A stretch of 64,000 nt of DNA, taken from contig JAVTVX010000012.1 in the NCBI GenBank assembly GCA_033439265.1, forward strand, positions 4,515,001 to 4,579,000, given 5' to 3'. A program made the translations under genes and the position numbers. The stretch comes from Dillenia suffruticosa (Eukaryota; Streptophyta; Magnoliopsida; Dilleniales; Dilleniaceae). This document shows, piece by piece, positions 50,801 through 63,624 of this stretch (position 1 is the stretch's first letter; each line of letters starts with the position of its first letter). The notes under the pieces are model-generated. The model was not told the DNA's origin and searched no databases. It worked only from the letters and a program-made list of their open reading frames with translations.

Positions 50801-53800
50801 AAAAAGGGAAAACTACAATTTAAACTATTGAAATTGGTCTCTGTATTATTGCAAGCTAAACCAAGACCACACCCCCTTGATGCATTCTTTTTCTGACTTC
50901 TTTCCCTTTTTTATATATTGTAACTATGGAAATGGTTAACAATATTGATCTATCCAAAAAATCAATAGAGTAGTATAGTTTGATGCAATGTTATCAAAAC
51001 CGAATTAGACAGTGAAACACCAAAGGCGATGGTAGAGTAGTATGGTTCACTGCATCCTGGTGGTTTAAATATGATTTGTGAGTCATAATCTCTCCTAGGC
51101 ATTTCGACAAACATCTTGTATGCAATGTAATACAACACCAATCCCATCCTCTGGCACTTGGAACTGTCTCAATTCCTCCGAACTTGCTCATGGGAGAGGT
51201 AAACTGAGGTGTAAGTGTGAGAAAATCACTGCTCAAAACTACTGCTCATAATAAACTTAAAGTGCTATTCGTTATGGAGAGTTTTGTCTTTGATGTTCAT
51301 TTTCAGAGTTTGGGGAAAACCTATTCTATCTTCATAATATAGAGAGAGATTGAGAGAGAGACGTGGGCAGACAAATGTTATTACACGGTTATAACAACTT
51401 AAAGTGTCATCTCTAATTACAACTACTCACAATTTTCAAATATGAAGGGGTTTGCTACTGGCATTCATGTCATGCCTTCCAAAAGTATCATTTTTGTGTA
51501 ATTACCCCATTCATTCTTGCAAATCCTTATTTCTCAAATCATATCTTTTTAGTTTTCCAGTCATGGTTGTAAATCTCAACTTCTCAATTGCAAATTAAGA
51601 AGTTTTGAGGTTAGATCTAGTGTGTTTAGGGGTTGCAAAAGGTGATAGAGTTGGTGGATTGTAGTGGGTGGTTGAGAAGGATGAGATTGGGATATTTTTG
51701 GCTGCAGATTTGAGAGAGAGAGAGAGAGAGATTTTTAAGCTTTGTACAGAAGCAAGCTACATGAATCTTCATAGGTTTGGTTTCACTAGTTTTATTTTAT
51801 TTTATCTTCACACAAGTCACTGCTTCTGGCAAACAATGAACAGTGCAACCCGGTTCGCGTGCAAGAACAATCAAATGCTTAGAATGGACTGGTTAAGAGG
51901 CCGGTTCATGCCGATCCAGTTTCGATAACATTGGTTTGATGCGATAAATGCGTTAGGTGGATGTTGTACAGTTGTGGCTGTCTGCTTAAATCTTTCGAGC
52001 TATGTGCTGCAAATTTGCTCTTAGTTATAATTTGTGCTATTGGGGAAGTCCTTTGGTACTTGAAATTATCTTCCCTGGGTTTATGCAATGTGACATTGGA
52101 CAATGGGTAGATTTCCTACAAAAGTTATGAAAGTGTTGTAGCATAAGAAAGCATTGTGGTTGAAAATCGTAGAGAAGAATTAGTTGTTCAAAGATTAAAG
52201 AGAAATTTGATCACCAACTGTGCAGAGAAGAATAAGAATAGATAGCAAGAATAAAAAAACCTTAGCACACGTAGAGAAGAATTAGTTGTTCAAAGATTAA
52301 AGAGAAATTTGATCACCAACTGTGCAGAGAAGAATAAGAATAGATAGCAAGAATAAAAAAACCTTAGCACACATACCTTCAACACAAATAACTAAACAAC
52401 AAATTTATTTACCAATTGATTCACTCTATTCACATTTTACATCAGTGTGGCAGTACTAGAACAACTGAGTGGCACTCCTCAAACCTTATTAAAATGCCTC
52501 GGTCAATATAGAAACATAACAAAACTCAGAACTCACTAAAATAGAAAGTTTTTAATATTCTGAAACTCTAAAAAAGACTTGACTAAAATCTAAAATATTT
52601 AGAAATTTCTTACTCATAGAAGACATGTTAAGAAAATAAAATTTTCTAAAATACTAAGAAGCTCAGCAACTTATTTTAGGCTACTAAACTTATTTTTAAC
52701 TGGTTTGGTGAATAAATCTCCTTTTGTTTTGCTGTGTTTGCTTTTTCTTTGTTCCCCCCTCCCCCCAAGGATTTCTTGTCCTTGGGGTTTTTGTACATTC
52801 ATCTTTTTCCTAATAATATTTATTTTTGTATAAAAAAATAGTACTAGAAATTTAAAACACTATGAAGGATGCTTCTTATAAGACAAAAAAGACTTTATCT
52901 TCAGAATAGAACAAATGCCCTTTACCTTTGGCTTCCAAAGGTCATGTCTTTTGGGCCAAGCTATGGCTGCGGCATCACAATGTCTCACTGCCTAATGGCT
53001 AACACCTTAGAAATACTGAATTCTGAAGTTCATTTGGAGCAGCTTTAAATATCATGAAATAGTTGAAGGATGGGTTTCAAATATATGGTGAAGAAATCCT
53101 TTGATGTTTTGATCCGACACTGCTGTGTCATTGAATTGAAGACAGACCACTCAAATTGAGAATTTTAATTAACCAGTGACACACCTTAATATTGAAGTGT
53201 GTGCATTTTGTGTAGTGCTCTCCGATTCCAACAATGATCCAGTAACTGGAACTACATTACTGGGAATAACACTAAATATCCACAGCCCTTTTAGCTGTTG
53301 GATTGTAGATAATTAAGAACTTTGTTTATGCAAGATGATGTCCAATGTTAGTTTATCTATGTCATGATTTCTAGTCAATAGCAAGTCTCACTCTAGTAAT
53401 CCTGATGCATTTTCTAATATTGTTTAAGCATGCATATGCTCACTGTGCATGCCTCTACAAACATTATATGCCTCCAAGTAGTGGAGGACCAAGCATGTAA
53501 AGTTGACTGCAAGTTAGAAATTATTGGTATGTATCAGAAGCCTTGTTGCATGCATCACCTTAGGAATCCTTATGTTGCCAAGTCTTGTGCTTAAAGACAA
53601 CTATTTTCCAACATATGAATGTATGGAAATATTGAGCTTGTAGAAATATTTGAATGTTCTTTGTCCTTTTGTGTTTTAAGAATTTTCCAGTGGGTGCATG
53701 CATCCAGGATTCTTGTTGTTGATGAATGCACTACTGTCTAATCTTCCAAAACTCTTGCTTAGTTATGAGCTATTTCAATTTCAAGATTTTTGATGCTATT

Positions 53801-54248
53801 CTTCTGCTGCCACTTTCACCAACCAAGCCTCACCCATCTCCATTCCCTTGCTCCTTTATGTGCCTTCACCTTTCACAGTTATCAGCCTCCGCCTGATCTT
53901 CTCCTTGAATTTTCATTGAGAACCTTATTTATGCCAAGCGCATCACACTCCTCTTTTCCAGCTGAGTTGTTAGTTTCTGTCAGAAGAGACTTATTTTGAA
54001 GAATTATCATCCCGTTATTGTTGATCGGAGTGAAATGAAAAGTATCTCCCTGGTCTTAGCAATTAAACTGAGTGTTCTTGTCAGAAGTAATAGATTGAGG
54101 TACTTATACTTCGCCCTGACAATTATGCAGGAGCCACACTGTGGACAAGGGAAGAAAGGAGAAAAAGAAAGGCAAGAAAGCTGGAACTGACAACCCTTCT
54201 CATGGATCTGATTGTGGAGCACTCGATATGGGGGCGCTGTGTATCTAA
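38823..54248 (+). CDS. OTU-family deubiquitinase with UBA-like helix and SEC-C motif
   Basis: This is a cysteine protease predicted to remove ubiquitin. Eleven coding exons keep frame: 38823-38870, 39165-39271, 39412-39487, 44131-44280, 45608-45669, 48074-48158, 48250-48399, 48562-48682, 50280-50404, 50599-50693 and 54131-54248, giving 378 aa. The OTU domain spans about residues 30-160, with the DGNCFFRAL box (Asp46, nucleophile Cys49), WAGHMELQAAS, and HDGEHYNSVR carrying catalytic His155. A UBA-like segment follows at about 227-248 (VLQQLDGDVDAAIEFLIAEQ). A SEC-C zinc motif is at 316-329 (CPCGSKKKYKACCG). The tail is basic and ends DMGALCI. Order and length match Arabidopsis At5g67170 as I recall it. 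Introns 3, 5, 8 and 10 are swollen by insertions and duplications, yet all splice junctions and catalytic residues look intact. Intron 10 uses a less typical GTTGTA donor, the weakest boundary. Confidence 0.93.
40460..41216 (+). repeat. 5' LTR of the copia element
   Basis: The TG..CA ended repeat matches 42915-43672. It contains a perfect 14-bp inverted repeat with a 5-base loop at about 40647-40679, a TATA-like ggctataaaaa near 40911, and a short internal duplication of a gtgtctactgg..tagttttt motif near 40864-40905. Confidence 0.93.
42915..43672 (+). repeat. 3' LTR of the copia element
   Basis: Direct counterpart of the left LTR, including the same 14-bp inverted repeat (43103-43135) and TATA-like motif. 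It is followed at once by the caccc target duplication. Confidence 0.93.
47018..47627. repeat. Tandem duplication, about 300-bp unit, in OTU intron 5
   Basis: The unit at about 47018-47326 is repeated at about 47327-47627. Shared landmarks in order are attcaataaat, ctttaacggactcatctgta, gaaaaaattgaagatgca, ggataggatatggt, ttggaaggcaactgtggtga, tggaattctaccattgcac and gatagaatgggtagttgata. Copies appear about 90 percent identical. They are wholly intronic (45670-48073). Confidence 0.9.
48824..49205. mobile_element. Solo LTR in OTU intron 8
   Basis: A 372-bp segment (48829-49200) begins TGTTGTGA and ends TCATAACA. These are near-perfect short inverted ends of TG..CA type, flanked by an exact 5-bp duplication gagac at 48824-48828 and 49201-49205. 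No internal coding region or primer-binding site is present, so this is best read as the product of recombination between two LTRs. The superfamily is not identifiable from the LTR alone, and orientation is uncertain. It inserted at the end of a GA microsatellite (48799-48828). Confidence 0.82.
49240..50130. repeat. Three diverged repeat units in OTU intron 8
   Basis: A shared pattern recurs three times: catctcaaagtaatttgatt, then gcccagacaacatgacag, then cagatgttccactccattctt, then gaagaataggttttggcctc. The units start near 49259 (shortened), 49403 and 49787. The last two continue with a common stretch (tggcattctggga, ctactgctccatatcagtcaattcttg, taattttgtca). Identity falls between units, so the array is old. 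The origin is unknown. Confidence 0.8.
49742..49760. repeat. (AT)n microsatellite in OTU intron 8
   Basis: Nine to ten AT units lie at the junction between the second and third diverged repeat units. Intronic. Confidence 0.85.
52169..52372. repeat. Perfect 102-bp tandem duplication in OTU intron 10
   Basis: Bases 52169-52270 and 52271-52372 appear identical over the full 102-bp unit, beginning gtagagaagaattag and ending cttagcacac. Absence of any visible difference implies a recent duplication or an assembly artefact. Confidence 0.93.
52452..52849 (+). mobile_element. 5'-truncated LINE (L1-like) insertion in OTU intron 10
   Basis: A 378-bp insert (about 52462-52839) is flanked by an exact 10-bp duplication, agtactagaa, at 52452-52461 and 52840-52849. 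Its right end (ttgtacattc, taataatattt, tgtataaaaaaa) resembles the 3' end and short poly-A tail of plant L1 elements. The rest has no coding content, consistent with severe 5' truncation. The duplication plus A-tail supports target-primed reverse transcription; the L1 assignment itself is less certain, and a SINE is possible. Confidence 0.62.
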
Positions 54249-57200
54249 CTGTGTTTTAGAGGTATAATTAGGATAAATCATTGCCACATAGTTTCAATAA
54301 TATCAGTTTATGTTACTATTAATTCTTCATCTACTCTCAGTTTCCAGCGAAGGTATTTCTTCTTCCCTATTTTCACACTAGAGGGATTGATCAGCAATGG
54401 CTTCCAAAGGTAAGTTGTAAGTCTTATCCTTATATCTTATCGTTGTACTACAGTTCTGTCTACTTATAATTGATTATGCATAATTTGGCACTGGTATCAC
54501 TCGCTCCTTATCTTCTGCAATTGCTTGCGAAGTAAAGGTGCGTTAAGTAAGAATTCAGGAAGGAAGTTGTCTTCTGTGAATAACTCTTCCACCAAAAAAT
54601 CCTTTTTCCTTGTTTTGTTGGCCTAGCAGTGAGGTGGAGGCAGTTTCTCTTGTCCCTTTCTTTCTCCATTCCCAGCTGAGACTACAGTTCACATCCCCCT
54701 CCCCCACACAAATGGAGGAGGATCCCACATTGCCCCAGCCTTGCCCCTTACCAACTCAATATTCCGATTTTCTCATTAGGCTTATTCCAATGAAACACTG
54801 TAGTTATGCTGAGCCGACAGTAAAAATAGCCTAGGTTCTTAAAGATTAAAGGAAACTTCTTCCATTGTGTATATATTCAAAGCAGGTAAAAGTGCTGTAC
54901 ATCCACTACACAGGCACTAAACCGCACCTCTTCAATTTTCTATCCTGTTAAAAGTATGGACAGCAATCACATATCAAAGATTTCTGCATCTTTCCTGGTC
55001 CAGCATTAATTTTTAGCAATTTTTTCCTCCATGAGCAGACGAGTAGATGACTGGAAGGCTTGAATTGGACAGATACTGAACCCATTTAATGCAAAATCTC
55101 CGATATGCTGTCATAATATATTTCATCTCCAGTTGTGGATAATGCATTGATGTGGATAATTGCACTGAAGACGAGTTCTCCGTGCAGAAAAAGTGCTGCA
55201 GTCCACTCTCAAAATTTAACTGCATGAGACAATGCTTCTAAAATTTTGACTATATCTAACTTTATTATACAGGCCTGGATATAAAGGTATGCAATTTTGG
55301 TAGCTTAGGATTATTATTGGTCAAGTGTTATGGACTTTCATTACCCTTAAACCCCCCCGCCCCCCAAAAAAAAGAAAAAAAAGAGAGATTACCACAACCA
55401 TCAAAGAAAAAGAAGAGAATAGACACATACAAGGGGAAAAGGACATCCAGAGTGTTTGTGTGAACTGCGAGTGAGGTTCATAGAAGATTCAGGGAAAGGG
55501 TTAAAATGTTTGGAACTGTACCCTAAGGTGGAAGAACGTTATTACAAATATTTCTTTAGATTATGAGGAAATTTATTATTATTATTTTTATGTATTTTGC
55601 TCCATGATATTTTATCAAATAAAAGTACAAGCAACAGGACAAAAATTGGTGTAATCTATTTTCTTTTTGTTATTGACTTTTACAGTTTAACATTATTGGG
55701 CTGCATTTAAGGTTCTTGTAACCAAAAAAAAAATTTAAGGTTCTCCTCTTTTTTTTTTTTTGTTTTTTTGGTGGTACCTTGGCTTGGTCACCATCAAGTA
55801 TTCAGATTTTCGTCCCGACTAATCTGAATCGATCGTTGCAGGGTCTATTTTTGGGGGCGGGTCTCCCAATATTATTCTTTTTGTGCCCAGGAAGAGTTGA
55901 ATTTCTGATTTAGTTAAGAGACGAAGGTGTCCGCCAACAAGTATTGGTTAAGGTTCTCCTCTAAGAGCACAATGATTTGAGGTTGTCCACTCCAATGCAA
56001 TTGCTCTCATGAGTAATAATTTCACTCTATAAAACCCTACTCGGGGTATGGGTTGGTGTTGCGGAGAGTTGGTTTTGTAGATAAAGGTATTAAGTCTCCT
56101 AATTAAATCTCAGATTTAAAATTTGAAAATGAAAAATATTATATTATGAGTGTTGTCTCCTAAAATGGATCATGAATTGAATTAATCGGTATCTGATTTT
56201 GAATATTGATCGGTATGTTATATGGTTTTAAATACTAATTGGTATAGAAAAAAAAAAAGAAAAAATTCAGCTGGTACTTGATCACTATCTCTTGACCCGG
56301 TACAAGCCCATGTTTGGGGGGGAGACGAAGTGGGGCCGGTCCATGTTCATTTATGGAAGAAAATTCAACCTTTAGGCCCATCATTTGCCCTAAACCTAGC
56401 TATCACGACCGAGTATTCCCCGGGAGGTTTACCAAAATGCTGCCCTACTCAATCAAATCATAACCTTATTAGACTTCCTTGGCTCCTGCAAAATGTTGAG
56501 AACAATTTCGGCAAAGTCTATGGCTTTGCCTCTTATTTCTTTTCCTAGCCTAGCTATATTCAAATCAAGTGCAATCCTTTTGATTTTTTTTTTTTTTTTT
56601 TTTGGCAGGAAGGTTCTCGAATCATGTGATAAAAGATGGGTTTCTACTCATCCATAAACCCTATAACTTTAAGTGCAATCAAAATTTATGATTAATTGAA
56701 TCAACTGCTACCTATATTTTCAATCGAGCATTTTAGTGAGCCGCATGCCCCTTAATTTGGATTACTCATGATAGAGGTACTGCAACAATTAATGGGTAAG
56801 ACTCAAATTAACTTTGGGATTAAAGTATTTAGCTTCGAATTTTCTCTGAAAGTATAGATTTACTCAAATTAATAGCCTAAAACAGAAGATATATCAAGAA
56901 TTATCAAATCAAATTTTCGCAATTTGAACCACGTCCTAGCACAATTACTCAAATTAATATCCGTATGTTAGATATTGTTTGCCCACTAGAAATGATTATC
57001 CCATCGATATAAAATCATAATCTCTAAAGTCAAATACATGTTATATTTTAATCCTTGATTTAAATTTTTAATTTCGCTTCTGTATGGCATTGCACCTAAC
57101 GAATTATAAATGCATCATGTGACATTAAGAGAACAAATAAATTTTTCTCCAATAAATGGAGCAATGTAATCAAGGTACAAGCCTTCATGATAATCAATCT

Positions 57201-60200
57201 TTGACCCTACTTTGGTTACTGCTTCAATCCTGGGGCAAGAATAGCTATGTTTTGGGACCAAATTAGGATCTTGTACATATATGGGCATATACGGTTTGGT
57301 TGGGGTGGTCCTATAATTGAATGAGGCTCTAAGGTTAGGCTTACCTCATCATAGTTTCTCTATAAGCTATGTTCCCTCATTTTCCTTAACCATTTGAGAG
57401 GGTAGGGTCTAGTCAGTTGTTGGCTGATAGAGCCATTTCATGCCCCACATAAATTCCATGCCATGTGAGCTGCAATACCTCACAAAATAGTACTTTTGAG
57501 AGGCATTTTTCCACAAAAATTGTTTTCACAAAACAAAGTTGCCCACTTTCAATGTTTGAGAGAGACTCTTTTTTGTGCAATAATGCAATGCTTTTCTTAA
57601 AAATATTTATCTTTTTTTTTTCTATAAAATTATGGGATTACGGTAGACGTTGTAAAATAATAATTAAAATAAGATTTTAGATTCGAGTTTTGTACATAGT
57701 AAAAACAGGAGCCGAGAGAATTTTGCTCTTTAAGGGCACAATTTGGATCGAATCGTATCTATTCAGATCCAATGTGAATTTTTGATATCGATAATTTATA
57801 AATAATAATAATAATTGAAGTCTAGCATGTGAAAAATAAAAATGGCATGTATAGGATACAAACCTTTTAGCACAAGATATGCAAATTTTTCAACCATACT
57901 ACATTTTTTTCTTTTTTTAATTTTTCAGTGTACACACACCAAGAAAAAGGGCTGTGTTTTTTTCTCGTCCTGAAAATGCATTATGTTCGAAATATTATTT
58001 TCGATAATGCGTTCTTAATAAATGATATTTGGGCCAAAGATATTGGAAAAGTATAACTCAGAGAGCAACTTTTTGTTACTTTTGCTCATTATGAAATGAA
58101 TAATTTTCTTAGTTTAGCAACTTTCATAAAAATCTTTAATTTTTAAATCCATGGTTAGAAATTTAGTATTATACTTTACCAAATATCGTATTACTATATA
58201 CAAAGCATAATTTTCTTCAAAAACTAATATTTTATAATTTAGAACCGAAAACAATTTTAGAATGTATTTTTTTCATTTTATAAAATCAGTTGTATTAATA
58301 TACGACAACTACCCTGAATTTGAAATTCAAATCTTAAATTTGATTTTGATTAATTACCTTGCTTGTAACTAAAAATTCTATAAATGGTCACAAATAGACA
58401 TAATAAGTCCGTCAGTATATTTTAATAGTTTCTTTTTTATAAAAAAAAAAGTAAATTCAAATTCTGATCGTGATTTTGTTATCTTTTATAGTTAATATAG
58501 AAAAATATTATCACAAATCTTTTATTAAAAAAAAAAAATAGAGAGAGAACTAAAAGATGATTAAAGTGCGGTGGCATTAAACAAGAATAAGCATCTTGAA
58601 TTAAAAGAAAAACATAGTCCTAAGTTAAAACCTAGGATATGAAACAACAATTCATTAATAAAATAAAATTTTCGGATTTACTAAAATAAAAAAAAAAAAG
58701 AGCACTTAAAAACGTCTCAAAAAAGGCCTAGGCTTGAAATGGAAGAATTAGGGAACTATCTCATTTTTCCATTGTTGGCGGTAGCCCACGATTACTGATT
58801 GATGGGGTCTCTCCTAACAACATGTTGTTTTCGTGAAAACAATCGATGGAAATGTCACAAAAGTCAATTTGATCTATCTCTAGTTATCCAAAGTTTTCTT
58901 TTCCAAATTAGTAATATCACGTACTCTGCTAATTATCGATATTTAAAATTATATTTTAATTAATTTAATTCGAATGTTTGTATAATCTTATTTAGAAAAA
59001 GATTTTTTAATATAATATTTTTTATTTTTAAGTTTTTAATTCAAGAATTAATTAAAAAACTTAATACTTCATCTTACTGATCCGACCTTCAGATGCTCCC
59101 CCTCCCCCTCCCCCTCATTTCTGTTCAGGCCACATGTGGCAGGCAATTAGTTTAGCGACAAATGAATCATGAGAAACCGAAATATCCTTTAGAGTATGAT
59201 TTGAAAAGGATTTTTAAATATAAATTATACGTATTTGTATTTATCAATAGAAGATAGACTCTATTGACTTGATTGTTAGTTGGTTAATATTAATTTATAT
59301 ATATAGTGGGCTTGAATTTTAATTTTTGTTAAATAAATTTAGTATCTTACATATTATAATTGAAAAATAGAAATATGTATTAATGAAAAAAAAATCTGCC
59401 TATTTATTCTAGAATCCTATATTATTATTTTTTTTATTTTTATAGAGCTAATAATGTATTTTCCCAATTAAAGAACTTCTTATCCATAAACTTTATGTAT
59501 GATAAGAATAATAGATACGCGTGGATGTCAACAATAGAACAACTTTGATTCAAAGGACAATGATGCTAGTCTGGGCTCCGAATACCTTGCTGAATTTTTT
59601 TTTTTTTAAATTATAGGTATTCAGTAATAATTATTTGATAATTACGTTGCGTTTAGAACAACTAAATGTGATTCGAATTTAATTAGATTTTTTAAAAATA
59701 AAATTTTTTCGATATCTATTTTTTTATATATAAAATTTGATAGATCAACAAGATATCGGTTATTATTCATAAATATACTTATTTATATTCATTAATTATG
59801 GCTGTTTCATTTTTTTTTTAAATAGTTTCTACTTTTCCATGTTTGAAAACAGAGGGGTTAAAATTATAATTTTTCATAGTTAAAGGGATATTTTTATATT
59901 AAAAAAAATTGTAAGCTATTTGTATTCGATATCAGGGGACTTTTTTTTTTTTTTTTTTACATTTTTCTCTTTTATATTTCACCAATGAGCAAAAAAAGAC
60001 TCAAAAATTATATTATTTAAGCAATTAAAATTTTCAAATAGGATAGCGAACGTTGTCAAATACCAAAAAACTTTCTCCAGCTATGTATTAGAAATTCCTA
60101 TGTTTTTTTATTTTTTGGTTACAAGGAATTTCGAATTGAAATCATTAATTATAACCATTAGAATATTTCTTTAAAACAAATTACTATGTTTTTTTCACCA

Positions 60201-60281
60201 TTCTTTTGACGTTAACTAAGTCGAACAAACTAAATTATAAGTTTTCAAATAAACTCATTTGCGACATTAAACAGATTTGAA

Positions 60282-60284
<3 letters not shown>

Positions 60285-60339
<55 letters not shown>
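60285..60339. repeat. (GA)n microsatellite
   Basis: About 27 GA units in intergenic DNA. Confidence 0.95.
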
Positions 60340-60340
<1 letters not shown>

Positions 60341-61300
60341 CCATTGATGCCACCAGAAAGGTTACCACCAACAAGTGGCTAGAGATTGTTTGTAGGTCAT
60401 CGACCACTTGCATTCCCCTCAGGATTACTCTCTTGCACCTTTCATTCCCGATATGGAAAAGACAAATCTTTTTTCCTTTTCCTTTAAAAAAAAAAGGAGG
60501 GGCATAGGCTCAAATAAGACAAACCAATCCACAGAGCACAAAGAGGAACAAGCACCCCCTCACCATACCGATCTCTACAAAACTAGGGGTGAAAACCCAC
60601 TCAAGTGGTGCAGTCTAACATTGTTGGGTTATTTTATGATTTTTATAATTATGAATTAATATTCATAAATTTAGAATCCTTAGATCACTATTTAATAATT
60701 ATTATTTTTTAAGATAGAATAATAAATCAATCGATCATTCATTAAAATCTATAAATAATTAACTAAGTTAACATTAAATTTTAAAAAAGATTACCCAATT
60801 GTGAATATAGAGTGACGTATTTTCTTTCATAAAAAATATTTTTTAGAAAAAAGAAAAATTAAAATTAAATTTCTAATATACAACTTGAAGAAGTACCGGA
60901 GAGGTTATTATTAACCCATCAAAGTACAATTCCAATATTTTGAAATTAATTTGATTTGTCAAAGGAGAATTATCCGACAAATAAACAAATGAGTGGATGA
61001 TGTTTTGACAGCAATCCTCTTACTACATTTTGGATTATGTCGAACTGTGAACAAAAGGTGCCACGTGCATACGACCCTGCAATCATTTAATTATTCTGAG
61101 GTTTGTATTAAACTCTCAGGAAACTCATGGCTCAGAAAACAAAAAAAATAAAATAAAATAAAAATTATGCAAAGAGATATTAATAGAAATTGTACTAATC
61201 AATAAGCTCCTTTTCTATCCCTCTTTCCTTTAATGTTTCCGTAAAATTGCGGACGTATTGTTTGACTTTATTTGGGAGAGTTGCTTTGTGAGCGTGTCAT

Positions 61301-61327
61301 CTCTTTCTCTCTCTCTCTCTCTCTCTC
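61301..61327. repeat. (CT)n microsatellite
   Basis: About 12 CT units in intergenic DNA. Confidence 0.9.
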
Positions 61328-63277
61328 CCCATTTATTGGTTTTCAGAAGCTGCAAGTTTTCAGTTACAGAGCTCATTTTTCTTTTTTATTTTTAAAGAAA
61401 ATCCTAAGATACACAATTATATGTTTTTCCGAACTACTCGTTATCACATTTCTTAGATTTTGGTAAATTTTTTACGAGAGAAAAGAAAATTTGAATGATA
61501 ATCATTTTAATTAAATTAAATTTTATATTTATTTATAAATTATCAATATTCGATAATTATCGATTTTCATTATTAATTTCCTATTTATATATTGTGCTAT
61601 TAATGCAAAACGTGTCTCTCAAGAACAACATAAACGATAAAATCTGCCGATTTTTATTTTTTCTTTCCTATTCAACCCTATTTAATAACATCGCCTTATA
61701 TTATTAAACCCTAATAACTTCCCCTTCGTATTAGATCCATTATGTTCTCACCTACATAGCTGTCCTTGTGCTCCGTATCACAGCCTTTCCAATTTATTGT
61801 TTTGATTCGCTTCGTTCTTCCTCATGCATTTCACAAAGAGCTGGTACGTCTCTAGGATGACTGTTTGGCCATAGTTAATAGTCCATACATGGTTGGATTA
61901 CATTTACATTGCATACGTTAAAGGTTTTGGAGGTAATACATAAATACGTGTGTTAGCATTTAACTTTTGAAATAGTAGTTAAATTTTTTTTCGTAATATG
62001 ATATCGGAGTTCCTTTAAAACTTCCAAAAATAAATTAATTTTAACAACAAAATGATTTTGTTCAATTTTTTGTGAATTTTTCATAGCTTTTATAGCTTTT
62101 TCAAAGTTCTTTAAAGGTTTTAGATTTGATTTCAAAAATCAATAACTAAAATTAACCAATGGTTTCAAGATTTTGGTTTTGGAGATGACTCAAAACAATT
62201 TTCAAAGTTGTGCAGTTTTATAAGATTTGGTTTTATTTTGATTCCAAGCATGTCTAGGTCCGTGGCTTTAAAAATAATTATTAAATTGGGTGGAAATGAA
62301 ACTAGGGGTTTATAGATTCTAGTTCGAAAAATAGACCCAAATCATTTTTAAGATTTTGATTCACTTCTACGAGATTTGATTTCAATTCGATTTTGATTTA
62401 GAAATGGAACTTGAGCGGGTGGTGTATAATTTCGTATATATATTCAAATATTTAAATATCTATAATTAAGATAAAATAATTATCAGATAACTAGATTACT
62501 AATATAAGATATGATACATGTACTTGAGCTTAACTAAGATATGAGTTAGTTATACTCATATGAATGAAATTATAAAATGTGGAGGAAGTTTCTAAAAGAA
62601 AATTATAAAGGAAATCAATATGGGTAACACCCCTTATCTGAATGTTTTCGTTTAAATTTTTATAAACATGTCTAATTTTGTGTTTTTCAGGCCCCATGAG
62701 AAAAAAAAAAAAAAAAAAAAAAAAAGAAAAAAAAAAGAAAGAGACGGAATCAATGTGGCTGTCAAAGGTGGGAAAAAGTCAAGAATGGTGAAGATGCTCT
62801 TTTGCCTGAAAGACTAATTGATTACTTGAAAAATGGCATATATAGAAGAGTGAGAGAGGAGAAAACAGGCATTTGAAGATGCCCTGTTTTTATTGCCTGC
62901 AACTGCAAAATCCTGCAATTAATGGTCAATCTATGACTCCATTTCTATACAAACCAAATTGGAATCTCTTTCCCGATTATATTTTTCTTTAGGAAAGAAA
63001 AATGGACTTCAACTCACACTTGCATTAAATTTTCTAAATACCCTTTTTCAGAAAAACAATTTTTCTTTTATTTTTTATTTCTTATTTCTTATTTTTTATT
63101 TTTTATTTTAGGAAGGGGTTCAAGTACTATATCTAGAGGCAACAGTAAAAGCTTCATTACTTACGGCTTAAAAACGCATAAAAGAGCCAGTAATATTTAC
63201 TTTTGACATAAATATCTTTGCAACACTGACACTAGCCCCACCACACCCAATTATGACGTCCGTGCATGGGACTCTTG

Positions 63278-63305
63278 AAAGAGAGAGAGAAAGTGATAAG
63301 CATGA

Positions 63306-63336
<31 letters not shown>

Positions 63337-63470
63337 GAAACAAAATTAAAAACACCCAAAGGAAAATACCTTAAATGGAAAGATTATCAAAGAAGAGAGA
63401 GACGAGAGAGAGACGAGAGATGAGAGATGAATGGTTAGGAGGAGAGAGAGAGAAAGCCCGAAAAGAGAAA
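63278..63470. repeat. GA-rich compound repeat
   Basis: Interrupted GA runs (63278-63335) are followed by imperfect gagagacgaga and gagatga units up to about 63450. Low-complexity intergenic DNA. Confidence 0.85.
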
Positions 63471-63581
63471 TAAGTTTGTATGAGTGAATGTCGAAAGCGA
63501 TATATCGCTTACAGAACAATACTGGGCCTGAAATCTATAGTCAAGTCCTAGTCACGGTCTCGGTCTCCATCGTACCCACAC

Positions 63582-63584
<3 letters not shown>

Positions 63585-63619
<35 letters not shown>
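63585..63619. repeat. (CA)n microsatellite
   Basis: About 16 CA units in intergenic DNA; the longest CA run noticed in a window otherwise dominated by GA/CT arrays. Confidence 0.95.

Positions 63620-63624
<5 letters not shown>

Noticed and set aside
54399-54415. ATGGCTTCCAAAG followed by a good GTAAGT donor, a possible tiny first exon
   Set aside because: No continuing exon could be identified downstream; more likely a spliced 3' UTR or chance.
60277-60659. Open frames after the GA array near 60.3 kb
   Set aside because: Start in a microsatellite, end in low-complexity sequence, no homology recognised.
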